Source: Reticulitermes lucifugus
Lineage: Eukaryota > Arthropoda > Insecta > Blattodea > Rhinotermitidae
Direction of reading: 5' to 3'
Length of the DNA: 64,000 nt
Assembly (NCBI GenBank): GCA_026260175.1
Contig: JAKCWW010000071.1
Coordinates: forward strand, 72,749 to 136,748
This document shows, piece after piece, positions 47,071-58,123 of the stretch. Below the pieces are notes generated by a model, which ran no database searches, was not told the DNA's origin, and saw only the letters and a program-made list of their open reading frames with translations. A program made the translations under genes and the position numbers. How positions within the stretch are numbered: the first letter of the stretch is position 1; each line of letters begins with the position of its first letter.

Positions 47071-47420
47071 TTTGTACAGGGCAATTAAAATGATGCGAGC
47101 AGTTATAGAAATTTAGTGGTATGAAATTCATAGTCAATACTGAACACACGCCATTTTAATGGGAAATTTAAAGAGTTTTCATAACACACGCACGTTCAAT
47201 ACGGGCTCCACTTGTTACCCTCCACACATGAAGATGGTATTCGATTTCGTATCAAACATTCTGCAACAAGGCTGTTAAGTCTTTGGATTGCTCTTCGTAT
47301 TCGATCCTTCAAGCTGTTCAGTGTTATAGGCACTGACGGAACGTAAACTTTATCTTTCACAAAGCCCCATAGGAAAAAGCCGAGAGCGGCAAATACAGAG
47401 ATTGCGAAGGCCAGGGACTT
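47071..47420 (-). mobile_element. Mariner-like transposase 3' fragment
   Basis: On the minus strand the fragment begins at WPSQS in one frame (the remains of the 'WPPRSPDLTP.D' block that carries the third catalytic acidic residue). It shifts frame to FFLWGFVKDKVYVP, continues VPITLNSLKDRIRRAIQRLN, and finishes in another frame as RVTSGARIERACVMKTL before a stop near 47168. At least two frame changes are needed, and the catalytic Asp codon is not recoverable at the expected place, so it is dead. The right end 'TTTAATTGCCCTGTACAAA' (47071-47090 reversed) looks like the terminal repeat. The 5' two thirds of the element are missing. The 84-codon frame at 47196-47450 covers only part of it. Confidence 0.85.
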
Positions 47421-48229
47421 GACAACCACTTTGGCCGAATCATCGCTCACGCAACTGCCTATTCAAAAATAGTGTTACAGAAAGGACACAGGAGAAACAG
47501 AGTATCTTAAGGTAAAATAATACTACGAATATACTGATATCAGACAGACGCACTTTTAATGAAGAGAAACGTATAGAGAGAATAAGTTTCATTAATAATC
47601 TTCAAATACAACACAAAAAGATTTTAAGCTTACTCTTGTGCCTTTCCTACCGTAATCCTAGAAGTGATAATCTGGATTCTAAATACGACAGAGTAAGCAG
47701 TATGTGGCAACAAGAAATACAAAATTTTCATACTGATACTTCATTAGAAAACAATATTTGAGCAGCAATATTCCGAGGCCTCAGAAGGTCCAATGGATGG
47801 AAGGAACGATGGAGCTCCACAGACATTTCCCTTTCGTCTGCAACGATATTCCCCCGCAGCCCCCTCTGACCTATGTAAACCAACCCACATCCCTTATCGC
47901 TACCAATATTTTGTGTACATAAAGGCTAGACACCTGAAAGCGAATACAAACAAGACAGGCAATGTACGAATAACGTAACATTGAGGCGCGTTCGTTTAAC
48001 CATTGTTGCCGTGCAAAAGCGAGAAGTATTACATATTCTGATTGTGTGTCTGTAGCCTTAGTTATCCGGCATGTAAAGCGCATGCGCCATATTGTATTTT
48101 TATCTGTGGCCTGTCTGGCTCTACCATATTATTCTAAATTATCTCATAAACGGCACGATTTTCGGAAAAATGTTATTAAACATCGATTTTCTCTACAAAT
48201 TTTATATGAAATATTTTTCATTCTAAGAA
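47421..48229. other. Intergenic or intronic DNA, no gene seen
   Basis: Nothing recognised. Confidence 0.55.
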
Positions 48230-48480
48230 GAATTCAGCGAGATGTGATCATTAATGTACACGGCTCTTCATGTGAAACACCTGTTATTCTTGTCATATTT
48301 TAATGAAACTTGAATTTTCTCAACAGATTTTCGAAAGATACTCAAATATAAATTTTCATAAAAATCCGTCCAGTGGGAGCTGAGTTGTTCCATGCGGGAC
48401 GGACGGAGATACAGACAGACAGACAGACAGACAGACATGACAAAGCTACTAGTCGCTTTTCGCAATTTTTCAAACGTGCC
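48230..48480 (-). repeat. Dispersed repeat with embedded (CAGA)n tract, longer copy
   Basis: Plus strand: 'CTCAACAGATTTTCGAAAGATAC', 'ATAAATTTTCATAAAAATCCGTCC', 'CAGTGGGAGCTGAGTTGTTCC', 'GGACGGACGGAGATA', (CAGA)n at 48411-48437, and 'CATGACAAAGCTACTAGTCGC...TCGCAA...GTGCCTAA'. Same order as 35600-35755, same orientation. Frames here (48046-48303 plus, 48268-48576 minus) are artefacts. Confidence 0.72.
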
Positions 48481-49484
48481 TAAGAAGTACGGACCAAGCA
48501 TAATAATTAGAGAAAATTTTCGAGGGGATCCCTCAATGGGGCTGCTAATCATGGCGTGAACGTAACATGTACACATAAGAGAGAAATCCTTTACACATAG
48601 GCAACACCGTTCAGTCCAAAGACTTACAAGAAACAGAGTTTTGATGCAGCAAAGACGAGTGATCCAGTGTGCATATCTGCTACTAATGGAAAAGAAATCA
48701 CCAGCAGCTTGGATCTTATGAGAGAGGTTACATCAATTGTTAAGGGATATTGACTTAATCCCATTTTGTTACATTTTAAAATAATACCGAGCATTATGTT
48801 GTTTCTGAATGTGAATAATACGGATACCCAGTTTCGCTCTTTTGTGTTTTGTTAATGAGATGGCTACGTAGTATCAAGTATTAAGTAAGTCAATATTCTT
48901 TACAATATATTGCAATACTGTCACAGCAGACTTACATAAATTAAGTTGTCAAAGGCAAAGACTATATATAATTTAGACCTGTTAAAAAGGATGTTAATGC
49001 TGTTTAGTGAATTTATCTCTTTTATACAAAGAATCATCCCAAACTCTTATATATACCTTGTATGGGAAATGCTGAATTTTTTAATGTTCAAGCACATGGC
49101 GTGTAGCCACATACAGCTCTATTTCACGGCATTATGCATAGGGTCAATATTTAACTTCAGCGATGTTCTATTATTTTGGATTTCCTTACCCACCAGCAAC
49201 AGACAAACAATGACAAATAAATGCAACTAAGTTCATACGTTTCGGGTCCATAATAAATAGTTAATTATTCAACTGATTAGCCTTGATTCTCCCCCGTCTC
49301 CACTAAGATCTCGCAGGTAATATTTCTTTCTCTCGTAACGAATTTCAGCTTGGTGTCACGCTAAAAAGCAATTCTAAGACGTCATCCATCATCACACGTG
49401 TCCACGCAGAATAATCTTGGAAGAAGGCGCAATACCACGACGCCTGGCGAGCTTACATCGCCGCGTGGCGGTAATACAGACGTT
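48481..49484. other. Intergenic DNA with an unassigned 94-codon frame
   Basis: A plus frame at 48946-49230 is rich in F, L, I and M with a basic start (MSKAKTIYNLDLLKRM) and could suggest membrane segments, but AT-rich DNA gives such frames by chance. I recognise no family and no splice context. Confidence 0.4.
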
Positions 49485-49740
49485 GAGATTTTAGATTTTC
49501 GCATTGATGTGGTTGAGGTCTCTGGTTTCCTCAGTACGGATGTTTTGGTTTTTCAGGTCTTCACGATGGGTGTTGATCAAGTAACGATCTTTTGGGATTT
49601 TACACCGTGAAAAATAATGTTTGATTACACCGTGAGAAACGTTTTTCCCGACGTTTCGGATGAACGTGCTGCCTCCATTATTAAGATGTCCGAATTTGGT
49701 TTAGGTAGATATCGTTCGTTCGAAACGTCTGCACAAATTA
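49485..49740. mobile_element. Foldback element family F, all modules visible
   Basis: Outer module 'AGATTTTCGCATTGATGTGG' and 'TTGAGGTCTCTGG' (49490-49525), an apparent internal duplication 'TTTTTCAGGTCTTCACGATGGGTGTTGATC' (49549-49578), middle module 'GATCTTTTGGGATTTTACACCGTG' (49586-49609), then inner module 'GACGTTTCGGATGAACGTGC' and 'TGCCTCCA' (49650-49677). The inner module recurs inverted as 'CGTTCGTTCGAAACGTC' (49712-49728). Together these show the module order of the family. The 70-codon frame at 49398-49610 is an artefact. Confidence 0.75.
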
Positions 49741-50552
49741 TTACCCTATTATCACTTGAGAAACACGGACGTTCTTAACAGTTCATCGTCGTTAAAAATA
49801 TCCACATTAGTCACTGGCTCAGTCCATTTACAAGAGCTATTCTTCACTGCTTCACGACCTTCAACCTTATGACGAACAGATCTACATCAGTACACTGCGG
49901 ACCGCACGTCCCGCTGCTATGTGAAGTGGGACATTATGCAGCATGACCACTCAGTACCACAATGTTGAAGAAAGAGAAGCAGATATACAGTGCCTAGTTT
50001 TTCAGGACAGCCGCATGTGAAAATAGAGTTTTCAGACCTTAAAATAAAAGCCGTGTCTTGATTTGTTTCAAGCGTAAAATAAAAAGAGTCCTTTTTTTTC
50101 CTGTAAATGAGAAAGCCAAACATGGATCTTTGAGTGTAGCAAATTATTGAACTGACGGTTTGATACAAGACTTTAAATCCAGATTTAAATACCTTAAAAA
50201 ACACGAAAAGACTTTTCTGCGTGTTTGTATTTCCCCTTGAAGTAGATGTTCTTGTTCGAGCTCAAAGATTTATGATAAATAAGTTCAGTGAATATTTCTG
50301 ATTGCATCTCTTCTGCACTTTTATAAACACTATCTTTTTGAAAACAATTTTCCTCGTCCTTAATAACATCCCATTTTATGGTGAGATTTGAGGTTTTCAC
50401 CGAATTATGACCCCGGAGATGCAGCTGCTGCGAAACTTAGATTGCTCTTTACCAGTCGACACGGCGCAACATTCCAGAATCCTTCAATTTTTACATTTCG
50501 CTTCTTGGAAGTACGTTTTCTGTGGCAAACTACGAGCAAGTATATTCCAAAT
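49741..50552. other. Intergenic or intronic DNA, no gene seen
   Basis: A 95-codon minus frame (49917-50204) and 96- and 116-codon plus frames (50388-50738) run through here. The plus frames extend into the SINE and none is recognisable. Confidence 0.5.
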
Positions 50553-50805
50553 CAGCCGATCCCAGTGGCCGTGCGATATAAGGCATGGGTCTGTGGCCGT
50601 TCGTTTGCTAGGACTGCGGTTTCGAATCCCGACAGGGGCATTGCTGTCTCTTTTGAGTGTCATATGTTGTCAGGTACAGGTCTCTGCGTCGGGCTGATCA
50701 CTCGTCCAGAGGAGTCCTACCGAGTGTTGTGTGTTTGAGTGTGATCGTGAAGCCTCGTTAATGAGGAGGCCCACTAGGGGCTGTTGTGCCATGGGAAAAA
50801 AAATT
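50553..50805 (+). repeat. SINE family C, intact reference copy
   Basis: Head 'AGCCGATCCCAGTGGCCGTG', 'GATATAAGGCATGGGTCTGTGGCCG' and B box GGTTTCGAATCCCGACAGGG (50618-50637). Body 'CAGGTACAGGTCTCTGCGTCGGGCTGATCACTCGTCCAGAGGAGTCC' and 3' end 'TCGTGAAGCCTCGTTAATGAGGAGGCCCACTAGGGGCTGTTGTGCCATGGG' with a short A-rich tail. The GTCTAAGGCG-type head and overall tRNA layout suggest a class II tRNA ancestor. Confidence 0.88.
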
Positions 50806-52409
50806 CAAATAAAACTGAGGAGCATACGTAGGATAAACACGTGCAAAGTGAATTAAGCAATGGCTCCCCTACTATGAATATGTATATTAGTGCCCCCTTT
50901 GAAGATAAGAAGGTATATATTAGATCCATTCAGTGGTCCGGGAGTTCTTAGGTGCATGTAAGCAAATAACGACCAGATACAGCCATTGTCTCAGTTCGTC
51001 GGTACTTTGAACGTGCCTAAAACGCCTTGTGAGCAAAAGGTCTAACCGGCGGCGTCAGGATGAAATTAATAAAGGACTGACAGTCTCTTCCGAGCGTATA
51101 TAAGATTACGCATTTTTTATTCATGAAAGATGACAAGAACGTAACCCAATTAATTAGTCGTGAGTTGGTTTACGGTCTCTAATCATTGAGTCAATCAGAA
51201 GAGAGTCGTATTTTAAGTATTCCTAGGACTTGCATCAATCGATCTATCGATCAGTCACTCGGAGCCAGAGTACGAAGAAGTCACGGACAACAGACTAGCA
51301 TGAGAAATGAATTACGGACAGCGAGAGTTACAAAAAGTAAGAATAAATGGCGTCAGTGTGTAAAAAGGGAGACATCAGAGGAACAATCGATTGCCGTACC
51401 TTGCTGGGGTTGGAGGGCGTTGCAGTTTGAATGGAGTGACGGAACGGACATCTGAAAGAAGAGTGGCCCATTTCGAAGATTGAAACGTTGCATTGCAGCC
51501 GTGCTTGGCAAGGACATTTACTGAGCATGGAACTGTGAAAACTTCTGCAGGATAAACAGAGGACGTGGAAACACCCTAATATATCTCATAGAGTGGGTTT
51601 AATATCAAGTGCGCAAAATGGAGAATACCTAACAGAGGTATCCGTGTGCCGTGTTCCGACCACAAAATCGCTCCAAAGATTTGGAATCAGTTTCGAATTG
51701 ACAGCCGAATTGTCTCTGCTTTTACGTTGGTCTGCTATAAATCTCATGTAAGGGAATAGAAGCACGAATTTTAAAATGCTCGCAGTAATTGCACGGCTTT
51801 TTAAAACAGCATCTTAAGTGACAATTTTTTACAACACCGCTGAAACAGACTTCAGACATTTTATAAACAAGAACATTTTACTACCACGTATATATAGGCT
51901 ACAGAAGGGAAACCAAATATACTGTTAGCTGTAAATCGATTGTTTTTGGTCCTTACGCTTATCACTTCCCCTTATGGTCTGACGGCGTGGGCGGTATGCA
52001 CTGGTTTAGTACAAGTCGTAGTGGTCCTCGTAAACATGATGAAAAATTTTGTCTTTGCAAAATGTTTAAATTTTCTTTGACAAAGTGTTTAACGTCCAGC
52101 TTCTGAAAAAGTCTGATCTATGAGGATAGTTCACTAGCCCAGCTGAGTACTATCTCAACTGCAACTTCCACTGCCTTCTCTCTACTAATGGAACATTCAA
52201 ATTAAAGGAAAGAATTGGAAGAATCTTTCAAGAAATTTGTACGCACTCTGCATACATTGAAACTTCGATTTTACTAGAATGAATTACGTCATAGTTGATA
52301 ATCTATAATTGGCATCGAGTCCAGATATACCTTCCGTTAGGCGAATGGATGAAAGACACATGAAAACTGACAGGACACCCAACGAACGCAACACAGGTTA
52401 GTGTACATA

Positions 52410-52411
<2 letters not shown>
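50806..52411. other. Intergenic or intronic DNA, no gene seen
   Basis: An 89-codon plus frame at 51186-51455 is hydrophilic and not recognised. No repeat family found. Confidence 0.5.
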
Positions 52412-52467
<56 letters not shown>

Positions 52468-52517
52468 NNNNNNNNNNNNNNNNNNNNNNNNNNNNNNNNN
52501 NNNNNNNNNNNNNNNNN

Positions 52518-52570
<53 letters not shown>
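52412..52570. repeat. (GT)n microsatellite interrupted by a 50-N gap
   Basis: Pure GT on both sides (52412-52467 and 52518-52570) around Ns at 52468-52517, followed by a G-rich run. At least 109 bases of GT are sequenced. The true length is unknown because 50 N is likely a placeholder. Frames that read VCVCVC or THTHTH are artefacts. Confidence 0.95.
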
Positions 52571-52572
<2 letters not shown>

Positions 52573-53777
52573 GAGGGGGGATAACAAAGTAACGCTCATT
52601 GCAATCCTATTGGTAGGTCTCCAGAAATAGCCGTATATTTCCGAGAAGTTTTTGTTGTATAGAATATTTGTAGTTGGTGGAAATGCGGGACATTACATGA
52701 CCGATCACTTTTATCACTACTTCTTAAATCTTTCTTGAAAGAGATCAAGAGGCCGAGAGATTGAAAGTCTGATTCAAGAAGCGGGTGACCACACAGGATG
52801 GTATATGGGAAGAAGGGAGTGAAGGGAAAGTGAAAAGCGCGGGAATGAACGAAATACGGTATCAAATGGAATGAAGAAGGATCAGGAAAGAGATGGAAAA
52901 TGAGACGATGTAGGAAGGGAAAGAAAGAACCTTTCACAAAAGGAAAATACGGTTGGAAAACGCGTGACGGGACGGGGGGGGGGGTTAAGGGATGGGGAGT
53001 TTCAAAAGCTGTACCGGAGAGGGATGGCATAGAAGTCGCGGGTGAAGGCACGGCAGAATTGGAAATGAAAGCGGCTGAAGGGAGGGTTTCCGAATATAAG
53101 AGGAATTGGGAGAGGAGATGAAAGATTGGGCCGGGTTGTGTGTGTCAAGTGGAAAGATGACCCCTAGGTCAAACCGTCCTTGACTAGATGAATTTCTTCT
53201 GGTTCTTTTCATCTTACTTCTTTTTTTTTCTGTCCTTCTTTCCTTGCGTTTTCATTCTAAGATGAAAAATGCAGGTATAGTCGTTTCAAACAACACCTGA
53301 CACAGAGGAGTTAAGTGTCACTTTGCTGCATCCCAGAAGTCTCATTCACTTCTGTTATATCGCTCGCATTGAGGCGGCGCTTAAATGAAATGCCGAATAA
53401 GATTCTCTTGAATTATCGTTTTACACTTTTTCATTGTCTTCATACAAGCCATGATACGAGGTACGCCTATGAGGTACACATGTTAGTAACTATGAAGATT
53501 ACTGTCTTTTGGAATGTGACGTTAGTGTGTTAAATATGTACCAACATTTTGCAGAAACTTACTGCCTCCATTTCCAGGACAGTTGGAGGAAGCAGGTTCC
53601 CCCGAAATGTCAGTACATAAGACAGCATTCTTCAAAAACCAGGTTTTAAAATAACTGCCTGAAGTCCGAGGTGATTAAAATTCTAGCTGTTAAAAAGTTA
53701 TAACATTTAAGATAATTCAAAGAAAAAATGGTGACAAACTAATACTATTACCAAAGTAATTAATTTTTTTAACTATT
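52571..53777. other. Purine-rich tract and spacer
   Basis: From about 52780 to 53170 the plus strand is strongly purine-rich (GGGAAGAAGGGAGTGAAGGG and similar), with an 11-G run at 52974-52984. The 151-codon minus frame (52596-53051, Pro/Phe/Ser-rich) and the 73- and 75-codon frames arise from this bias. Strand-asymmetric purine tracts can form triplex or G-rich structures; that is inference. Confidence 0.6.
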
Positions 53778-53992
53778 ACAGTTTTCTGTGATATGAAGTT
53801 GTGTTGATTGGTAAATTTTTACCGAAGTTTCGGGGAGCTTGCTGCTTCAATCGTCAGAGTAATCCAAGAAGAAGATTCTTAGGTTATTTATTCTTCTTTG
53901 ATTGCCCTGAAAATGTAGGTAAGTAGAGCGATCCGAAACGTTCATAACAAGTTATCAATCAACATGGCGTCATATCCCAGAAGATTGCAATC
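53778..53992. mobile_element. Foldback element family F, best preserved hairpin
   Basis: Arms of about 100 bp. The left runs 'TTTTCTGTGATATGAAGTTG' and 'TGTTGATTGG' (middle module), 'CCGAAGTTTCGGGGAGCTTG' and 'CTGCTTCAATC' (inner module), then 'GTAATCCAAGAAGAA'. The right arm inverted reads 'CAATCTTCTGGGATATGACG', 'CCATGTTGATTG', 'GAACGTTTCGGATCGCTCTAC' and 'GGCAATCAAAGAAGAA'. Almost the entire element folds on itself. The outer module is missing here, so this copy shows that outer modules can be absent. Confidence 0.85.
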
Positions 53993-54324
53993 TTCATTAC
54001 AAAAGCTGCACAATCAAATCATATAAAATTAAATTGTATTGGGCCTAACTGATTAATCGATGCTTCATACCAGATTTATAACTACAAAGTTAAAGAATTT
54101 CATACAGCAGAGATCTTGAAAAACTGATAAGCTGAATGACGCATAAACCTTATAGCGTCGATGTATGTTTATCGTTATTTATGGCTTATTTAATGACGTC
54201 GTCAGTTGCTTGGACTATAAGTCATAAAGTACGCTTTAGTATGCGTGAATGTTACGTGTTTCTAGTACGAGCGTGAACGCCTCCTTGCAATATGTGAAGG
54301 ATGTCAGATTTTGACGAAATTTGT
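53993..54324. other. Short intergenic stretch, no gene seen
   Basis: Nothing recognised. Confidence 0.5.
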
Positions 54325-54618
54325 ACAACTAGGCCGTGCCTTGTCTCAGGCGGTTAGTCGCTGGCCTCTCACAGCGGAGGATCGGGTTCGATCCTGGGTC
54401 GGTTCATGTGGGATTCGTGGTGGAAAATGTGGCACTAGGACAGGCTTTTTTCCGAGTACTTCGGTTTTCCCCGGTCAATTTCATTCCACTGTTGCTCCAT
54501 TAAAATGGAAAAGCAGAAAAAATCTCATTATCTTCATCATCTTCCTCATAGAGTTGCACAATAAGCCTTCAAGGCTGCGGTGCGTCCGTAGCATCTGCTG
54601 CGGGGACCTCTAATAAAT
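54325..54618 (+). repeat. SINE family B, most complete copy
   Basis: Head AGGCCGTGCCTTGTCTCAGG with 'CGGTTAGTCGCTGGCC', B box GGGTTCGATCCTGGGTCGG (54384-54402), body 'CATGTGGGATTCGTGGTGGAAAA', 'GGCACTAGGACAGGCTTTTTTCCGAGTACTTCGG', 'GGTCAATTTCATTCCAC', 'TGCACAATAAGCCTTCAAGGCTGCGGTGCGTCCGTAGC' and 'TCTGCTGCGGGG', ending 'AATAAATAAAATA'. The tRNA-like promoter is intact by eye. The 100-codon plus frame is an artefact. Confidence 0.9.
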
Positions 54619-54641
54619 AAAATAGAAAAATAATCTGTAAA

Positions 54642-54710
54642 CCTAAGTCCAAGGGGCAGAGATATTTTGAGAAACTGGTAGCCATTAGCGTGTTCAATAA
54701 ATTTCCACCC
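54642..54710 (-). repeat. Orphan LINE 3' tail, reversed
   Basis: On the minus strand 'GGAAATTTATTGAACACGC', 'ATGGCTACCAGTTTCTCAAAATATCTCTGCCCCTTGG' aligns with the 3' signature of the LINE at 21041-23912 and the tail at 26358-26476. Diverged. It explains the C-terminal part of the 125-codon minus frame at 54569-54946; the rest of that frame is unassigned. Confidence 0.55.
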
Positions 54711-56872
54711 TTTACGGAGTTTAATAATTCAAAACAACAGTTACTGAACCCCATCCTTAGCCACTTACATCCAGTTCGCACTCTGAAATCCCATTTCTTT
54801 AAACCCCATTTTAATATTTTTATATAAAAGCCTACCCACCTACTGCAGTCAATTATTTCCTTTCGTTTTCTAAAATTAAAATTTTGTATTAGTTTCCAGC
54901 TTCTTCCTTGCGTAAAACATGTTTCGCCTATCTCATCCTCAGTCACTTGATCACCTCAGATAACATTTGGTGCAGTGCATCATTTACGTAATTATCTGCA
55001 TTCTACTTTTTCTTTCACGTTCTGTAGTCTAAATATTCTCTTGAAAACCACTTGCTCAGACGCCCTTAATCAATTTTCCTTGGTGAAATATCAATAATCT
55101 CCTTTCATTTCAGCAAATAATATTAACCGTCGTGCAACTAGCCAACCACATGTAAACGTGTAACAGAAAACCGCTAGATATACGAACACGCATGGGGCCA
55201 AGATATAACTCTCAGAATACTTACAGATCACGCTGAATGCTTTATTTCCACACGCAATTTTTGCGCGAATGATTTTTTTACACACTTCGAATTACGCGGG
55301 CAGAACATTTAAATGGCACAGTAGCCGTTGAACTTTATATACTTTTAACATATACTGTTAACATATACGTAAGTCTAGTTAGATGAAATGAAGAGTTTAC
55401 TTTACAAATTACTTGTAAGATTGGTGTATTTGGTAGGTAATATATATAACTTGTAGGAATAAATGGACATAACCAACATCATTGTTAAAAACGATGGAAG
55501 AATAGCAGAATACAGTATTTTAAACGGAATAGTTTGTAACTTAATAAGTTATCGTGCTATACTTTGCCGAAAGTGCTTAAACACATCCTCTTTTATACGT
55601 TTCATGTGTAACTCTTCTATATCAGTTATGCAGGTGCGTGATTTTCTCAGCCAAAAACACCGAACTTCCGTTCAGTAAAGGACACTTCCAAAAATTTGCT
55701 CGCTTTCCTTCAGTTCAGTTTTACGGCTTACCAAACAGGAATAAGAAACTCACAAGGTACGATATTATTGTGTATTATAGAAATCAAAAACTCTCACTTA
55801 CTGTGTATTCTTGGGCAGCGTTTTAAATTCACAGTTAACGTATATGTGACTTCCGACACAAATACTTGGAGACAACATGAAAGTAATCCGACAAAAATTA
55901 TATAAAGTAACATTATCTAAGTGTGACTAATTTATAAACCAACTTTGTGTTTGTTCTAGATAACATTACATCAGTTTTTTTAGAATTGTTTCTTTCTTTC
56001 TTTCTTTCTTTCTTACACGTAACATAGCATGTGCCTGGTTTGAAGTCCAGCAAGCGCACAGACTAAGCTGAGTAAAAATTTCCACACTTTGCGACAAACC
56101 TTCGTGTCGGCTCAGCTTAGTAACTTTAAGTAGACTACGATTTATCCCAGCTCCTCAGCATGCAACTGAATGTTCTCAGTTGATAAGGTGTCGTTAAGTG
56201 ATTAACAGCACAAGCAGTTTTCCTTTCTACGAGTAGAAAGTAACTTTGCCAAACCATGAGGCACTAACGAGTAACTTTTCCAGGTATTTTATGCAAGTCC
56301 TCTTAAAGAACTTGTTTACAAAATTAATTTTACCTTAAACTTTATGCTGCTTCTTATTTAGCTTCCAAAATAACACTTTGACGACAAGAACTTCTATTGT
56401 AATTAATATGAGAGAAGGGTGATGAGAAATGAGAAATGATTATTACTGGGCCAACCCCTGTTCAATTTCTCATCTACAGGTCATCAATTTCTCTTAATGC
56501 TCCATCATTTTATCACCAGGAGAGACTCGGTTCATTGAATAATCAGCCATGAATCCCCTTTGTCTTCACATGGAGACCAGAACTCACTCCACTTCCAAAT
56601 ATCGCATTCATTTCGCCTTAGGAAGGTGCGGCAACCAAGGATTTATTAACGTGTACTAACAAGCATTGTGCATTGTTTGGTTCCTAAGAGCGAGTCTTGG
56701 CTGTTCAAACAGAATACAAGTAACCATAATGTTTATTACAGGTGACTCTTTCATTCGAAATGCACAGTTTCCACAAATAATAGACCAAATTATTTATCGC
56801 CCTGTGCTGTTACTTCCCATTAATTAAATCAAACGTTTATAAATTCCTTACAGCTGTGTCCAAGATAATTAT
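54711..56872. other. Intergenic or intronic DNA, no gene seen
   Basis: No gene. A (TTTC)n microsatellite lies at 55989-56014. At 54895-54955 the minus strand reads 'GATGAGATAGGCGAAACATG', similar to the inner arm of the ACATGTTTC foldback class, without a visible partner. Confidence 0.5.
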
Positions 56873-56992
56873 TTTCTGTGACGTAACGCCATGTATACTG
56901 GGTTTCTTGTCACTGAAAATGGAGGCACTACGCTCTTGCAAAACGCCAGTAATTCTTTAGCAGTCTACGCGAGGCACCACCCCGAAGGACTT
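56873..56992 (+). mobile_element. Foldback element family F, internally deleted copy
   Basis: 'TTTTCTGTGACGTAACGCCATG' (middle module, left) is followed at once by 'GAAAATGGAGGCACTACGCTC' (inner module, right orientation) and 'GCAGTCTACGCGAGGCACCACC...CGAAGGAC' (inverted middle module). The left inner module and centre are deleted. Confidence 0.7.
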
Positions 56993-58123
56993 TAAATTTG
57001 TCTGTTCTTAACTACTTGAACCTAAGACACGCGGAAGAAGTAGCAATACAAAAAATTTCATAATAAGAACCTCTCTTATTTTTTCTCATCAAATAATACT
57101 AGGCTGACCAAATCACGCAAGATAAGATCTTCGGCTCGTTGAATACACTCCGTGTTTGTTACCTGATGGTCTCATATTGTCTAGAGGTAAGCCAGCAAGA
57201 ATTAAAAGACGGCATTAGGCTAGGTATTTTTTGAATCTACACATTGTAGACGAAAATCTCGGTTCAAGTCCCAATCAGATCGCAGAAACATGACAAGAAC
57301 TGCATACAAAGTTAGTGTTGACGTCTGCAAGGACTACTAAAATGGGACTTAAAGTCGGTCTATGAAGATGGGCATTTTATTCAACGGAATCAAAATTATG
57401 TTAGGTTCTAATGATACCAATTCGCTGGTCCTTAAAAACAGCAGAACGTCCGCATTCGCTGGGCGACGCTCAGCTTATAAGCTCTGTTCAGTGGAGTTAA
57501 TTAATCGGTGAGGAATACTATAAAGAGACGTATGCGCCTACATCTTTCAACAACATTTGAAGAGGCATCTTGTTTATTCCTGTTTTGGTGGATGTAGTTC
57601 CGATTACATTCACTTGTAAATATATCCTAACGAATATAGTATGTGACATGACACGTTATTTTATGGTTCTGTGTGGGATAATAAAATTTTCGTATATTTG
57701 ACCGAAATGAATAGGCTTATATACCCACACAGCCAAATCAAGCAACGAAATCCCAGATACCTACAGAGGCAGCAATCAATTCAAATCCTAATCACATCCA
57801 TCTAGGTACTGTTTATACCTTCACTCTCTTTAAGGCCAGAATATGACAGCAGAATAGATTCTGTTGATCATGCGCTGAAACGTAGGAGCTCTTGTGTGTG
57901 ATACCAAATAGAGCGACTGCCTATTACGATGCGTACATGCATTGTGTTTTCTACACGTGCCTTTACAGCAGAGGTATTCAATTCTTCTGCCTGCTTCCTC
58001 GCTCGCAAAAGGAAATCGCTTTATCTGATATTTAATTTCGAAAGAAGTTTATATTTTGGTCTTATGGGTTGTGACATCCTGAAGTCTTGTAAGGGGGAAA
58101 AGAATGTTGCGGAAAACTTTCTA
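56993..58123. other. Intergenic or intronic DNA, no gene seen
   Basis: At 57245-57265 'CTCGGTTCAAGTCCC' resembles a pol III B box but no SINE body follows. An 80-codon plus frame (57929-58171) overlaps the next foldback and is not recognised. Confidence 0.5.

Noticed and set aside
48946-49230. 94-codon hydrophobic frame as a membrane protein
   Set aside because: AT-rich DNA readily gives F/L/I/M-rich frames. No splice, promoter or homology support.
52303-52630. Frames encoding HTHTHT or VCVCVC
   Set aside because: Direct translation of the (GT)n microsatellite and the gap.
52596-53051. 151-codon minus-strand frame rich in Pro, Phe and Ser
   Set aside because: It lies opposite a purine-rich tract, where stop codons are rare on the complementary strand. 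No recognisable domain.
57245-57265. Isolated B-box-like GGTTCAAGTCCC
   Set aside because: No A box at proper spacing and no SINE body behind it.
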